Shown in pieces: positions 34,898-37,279 of a stretch of 37,279 bases of DNA. The DNA lies in assembly GCA_014729725.1 (NCBI GenBank), contig WJJL01000017.1, positions 1 through 37,279 of the forward strand, read 5' to 3'. Numbering within the stretch: the first letter of the stretch is position 1; each line of letters starts with the position of its first letter. A program made the translations under genes and the position numbers. Source of the DNA: Candidatus Moraniibacteriota bacterium (GTDB taxonomy: Bacteria; Patescibacteriota; Minisyncoccia; CAIUEV01; JAHKAQ01). The notes beneath the pieces are model-generated. The model saw only the letters and a program-made list of their open reading frames with translations. It was not told where the DNA came from and did not search any database.

Positions 34898-37279
34898 TTA
34901 TTTTTCACGGTCAGATTTTTCTATTTTTGCCAGTAATATTTTTAGGAAATTATTATTGGAATAATTTTTTACTGGTGTATGTTTTGCTAAGCTTGTTTCG
35001 TCTAATTGTGCGCTTTTTTTATTCTTAATTAAAAAACTGTGGCCTTTGCGCTCAAAAACATTTTGGTATAATCCACTATGTTTCATTGAATTGCCAACAG
35101 CTACTGCTCCCAAACGCTTTTCATCACAATTTTCAACTTTACTTATGAGTTTGAATAATATATCAACAGCTTTACTTTCATTAACCTTCAAAGTAGAGAA
35201 GTAATAGAAATCTGTTCCTTTATTAAAGTGGTATTTGTCTGAAAATCTTTCTTTTAATTTTTCCATAATTTCATCTTCATATCCACCTTCAATGATAAAG
35301 GGAGGATTAAAGTACTTCCTATTTTTAGCATTTTGAATTTTTTGAGGGCTAGTCAATTTGGGATATTGACTCAATTCTCCATCCTCCATTTCTGTTAAAA
35401 ATTTTATTCTACAATTTTGATATTTTGAATCGACTTCTTTACCTAGATTGTCAATATAAGTTTCCAAATCTTCTTTGAAATAAGTTAAATCATTTTTTTC
35501 TATTTCTGAAGCTAATTCAATAGTTACAAAATTTGGATCTGCTTGTATTTTTAAACCAGGTAGAAAGTTTTGCAAGTCTGCTACTTCTATATCAACCTCT
35601 CTTTTTTTTAAAAAGGATTTTGAAATTTTGATGGCAGCCCCATTTTCGATAATAAGAAAAGGTTGATTTTTTATATTTTTTCCATTTTCTTCAAAGAAAT
35701 TTTCTATTTCCGCATATGTTTGAGTAGTTGAAATTACTGGTATGATATTTCTATATTCTTTATTTAAAAATAGTTTACTTATTTCTCCTGAGCTATCAAG
35801 ATCAGATGGGTTCATAAAAAAGAAAGTTTTTTCTCCTTCATGAATCATAGTATTCATGCTTTCAAAGGCTTCAATAATGCCGGGATCAATTTTTTCAAAG
35901 GTTATTTCATGATATGAGGGAATAGACATTTCTCTAATTGTTAATTCCATGAAATCCCATTTGATTCCACCTTCTTCATCAGGTTGAGGGACTTTAAATT
36001 TAATAATTTCTCTACCTGTATCAGAATCTTTTTCGATCCTTATAAAATTTATTAATCTTTCGATGGATTCAACACCATAATATTCTATTAATTTTAAAGC
36101 TCTGTATTGGAATATCTCTGGAGCCATCCCTCCTTTTTCCCAAATTTTTTGGGCACTACCTGGTAAATGAGAATGAATATAGTTAAATAGATCGACCATT
36201 CCCGATTTAAATTCTCCATCCTCAGTTTTAAAGCCAAACAAATAATCTATATTTTCTTGAGTTTCGATGGTGAATCCAGAAGCTGATTTCATATATAAAA
36301 GATAATCTTCTAATGAATAGCCCTTGTTCCCTTGGAGGGGATAAGTTAAACGACCAAAGCCAAACTTTTTGTTGTCATTTTTGGCTTCTTTTTTTAATAT
36401 TTGGGTTACTCTACCGCCTTCCCCTTTATTTTCACTTGAAAAAATACTTTCTAATGCTTCTTGAATTAAAGTCGGATTTTCATGTTCAATACCATTGAGC
36501 TCTAGCAATTTTAAAAATGGATCCTTTGAGTCGGGTAATAAATGTTCAGGCATTAAATGTACAGATTTTTTTTCAAGTTCTTTTAAAATATTGAGACATT
36601 GTTCACATGTCTTAGCATTAATCACCGAAGAATCAGGGTTAGTTTGCATTGCAATGGTTTTTCTCCTTAATGAATTAACAAAATTTTCCCTAGGAATCTT
36701 TCCTGTTGAAATTGCTTTTCTCAATTCTGAAGTTGTTTTTTCTCTCATGCCCCCGGTTCTTGAGAGAGGTTTATCATGCATCTTTTTCCAAAGACTTTTG
36801 ATTTTACTTTCAAAATTTGGATAGTCATCTATTGGGTGGTTTCGTTTAAAATCATCTAATAATTTGTTTAATTCATCTTCTCCTTCGATGTTTCGCATAG
36901 CAGAAGCTGTTGTATGAAATAAATAATCGATAGGTAAATCTCCCATTATGTAATCATCGTCTGTTTCCATTACTTCTATATTTTGATAATTTTGATCTAG
37001 CAATTCTTGGAATAAGATAAACCTTTGAGTTTGGAGGTTTTGAGCTTTTGCAGATGTTCCAAATCCCATATCTGTATGAATAATTGAATCATCGATTTTA
37101 TCTCTTACGAGGTATTCACTCACATTATTAAATTTTATTTTACTCATTAGATAATCCAAATCTTCATTAATTTCTTGGGATCCTTCTTCCTTTAACATTT
37201 CTTCACATGCCGATTTTAAGGCTTCTTTAATATCCCTAAAGTTTTTTTCGTTATTTCCTGAAACTTGTGAGGATAAAAC
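34898..37279 (-). CDS. Large protein with C-terminal degenerate HAD-IIB domain, 5' end beyond the window
   Basis: The ORF track starts at an ATG at 37198, but the frame is open to the window edge (VLSSQVSGNNEKNFRDIKEALKSACEE), so the true start lies outside. The first 430 or so visible residues are helical and unrecognised. The last 320 follow the MPGP-type HAD-IIB plan. Motif I is FFMNPSDLDSSG and motif II PVISTTQTYAEI, then FLIIENGAAIKI, RKYFNPPFII and the lysine in VNESKAVDIL. Motif IV, normally GDSxND, reads AVGNSMKHSG, so both acidic magnesium ligands are lost. The domain may bind a phosphosugar without hydrolysing it. With the intact phosphatase and the GH13_18 enzyme it forms one module. 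Neighbouring HAD genes suggest duplication followed by divergence. Confidence 0.7.
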   Translation of the reverse strand, partial: VLSSQVSGNNEKNFRDIKEALKSACEEMLKEEGSQEINEDLDYLMSKIKFNNVSEYLVRDKIDDSIIHTDMGFGTSAKAQNLQTQRFILFQELLDQNYQNIEVMETDDDYIMGDLPIDYLFHTTASAMRNIEGEDELNKLLDDFKRNHPIDDYPNFESKIKSLWKKMHDKPLSRTGGMREKTTSELRKAISTGKIPRENFVNSLRRKTIAMQTNPDSSVINAKTCEQCLNILKELEKKSVHLMPEHLLPDSKDPFLKLLELNGIEHENPTLIQEALESIFSSENKGEGGRVTQILKKEAKNDNKKFGFGRLTYPLQGNKGYSLEDYLLYMKSASGFTIETQENIDYLFGFKTEDGEFKSGMVDLFNYIHSHLPGSAQKIWEKGGMAPEIFQYRALKLIEYYGVESIERLINFIRIEKDSDTGREIIKFKVPQPDEEGGIKWDFMELTIREMSIPSYHEITFEKIDPGIIEAFESMNTMIHEGEKTFFFMNPSDLDSSGEISKLFLNKEYRNIIPVISTTQTYAEIENFFEENGKNIKNQPFLIIENGAAIKISKSFLKKREVDIEVADLQNFLPGLKIQADPNFVTIELASEIEKNDLTYFKEDLETYIDNLGKEVDSKYQNCRIKFLTEMEDGELSQYPKLTSPQKIQNAKNRKYFNPPFIIEGGYEDEIMEKLKERFSDKYHFNKGTDFYYFSTLKVNESKAVDILFKLISKVENCDEKRLGAVAVGNSMKHSGLYQNVFERKGHSFLIKNKKSAQLDETSLAKHTPVKNYSNNNFLKILLAKIEKSDREK

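Noticed and set aside
1-37279. CRISPR arrays, tRNA or rRNA genes
   Set aside because: No regularly spaced direct repeats, cas genes, tRNA cloverleaf or rRNA sequence was seen on either strand.

Overview
The window looks like chromosomal DNA of a candidate-phyla-radiation bacterium (Patescibacteria). The evidence is an AT-rich genome, short single-copy housekeeping genes, a compact RpoB (1079 aa), many small genes with no recognisable family, and a stand-alone VirD4/TraG-like ATPase next to small conserved-looking proteins. Almost no start codon has a Shine-Dalgarno sequence. Taxonomy is an inference. UGA, UAG and UAA all act as stops here.

Layout. 0-6.3 kb: a lipoprotein, then minus-strand uppP, a U32 tRNA/rRNA hydroxylation-type protein and a second lipoprotein. 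Next come three small plus-strand genes, one probably frameshifted, and minus-strand glycyl-tRNA synthetase. glyS is preceded by a convincing T-box riboswitch with its own promoter, T-box sequence, antiterminator and terminator. 6.7-7.55 kb: a decayed AAA/DUF4143 ATPase gene whose end carries a 246-bp MITE-like element with 55-bp inverted repeats. 7.6-16 kb: nucleotide-sugar dehydrogenase, raiA, uvrA, a methyltransferase, and a TVP38-type membrane protein next to an FAD disulfide oxidoreductase. 16-23.4 kb: rpoB-rpoC with a leader of about 315 nt. 23.5-26.1 kb: a winged-helix protein, a small membrane protein and a membrane glycosyltransferase. 26.2-30.9 kb: three proteins of unknown function and a T4SS coupling-type ATPase. 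31-31.6 kb: an MreD-like membrane protein, then a decayed ORF.

32.1-37.3 kb is visibly more AT-rich and holds a carbohydrate module. It has an intact HAD-IIB phosphatase of the mannosyl-3-phosphoglycerate phosphatase type and a GH13_18 (sucrose/glucosylglycerate phosphorylase-like) enzyme. It also has a large protein, cut by the right edge, whose C-terminus is a HAD-IIB domain that has lost its acidic motif IV. This module and the T-box are the most interesting parts of the window.

Regulation. Six promoters read by eye share an extended -10 (TGnTAnnnT) with a 16-17 nt spacer. Most start codons follow an A-rich stretch instead of a Shine-Dalgarno sequence. One gene (3931) has a perfect Shine-Dalgarno sequence and a GTG start.
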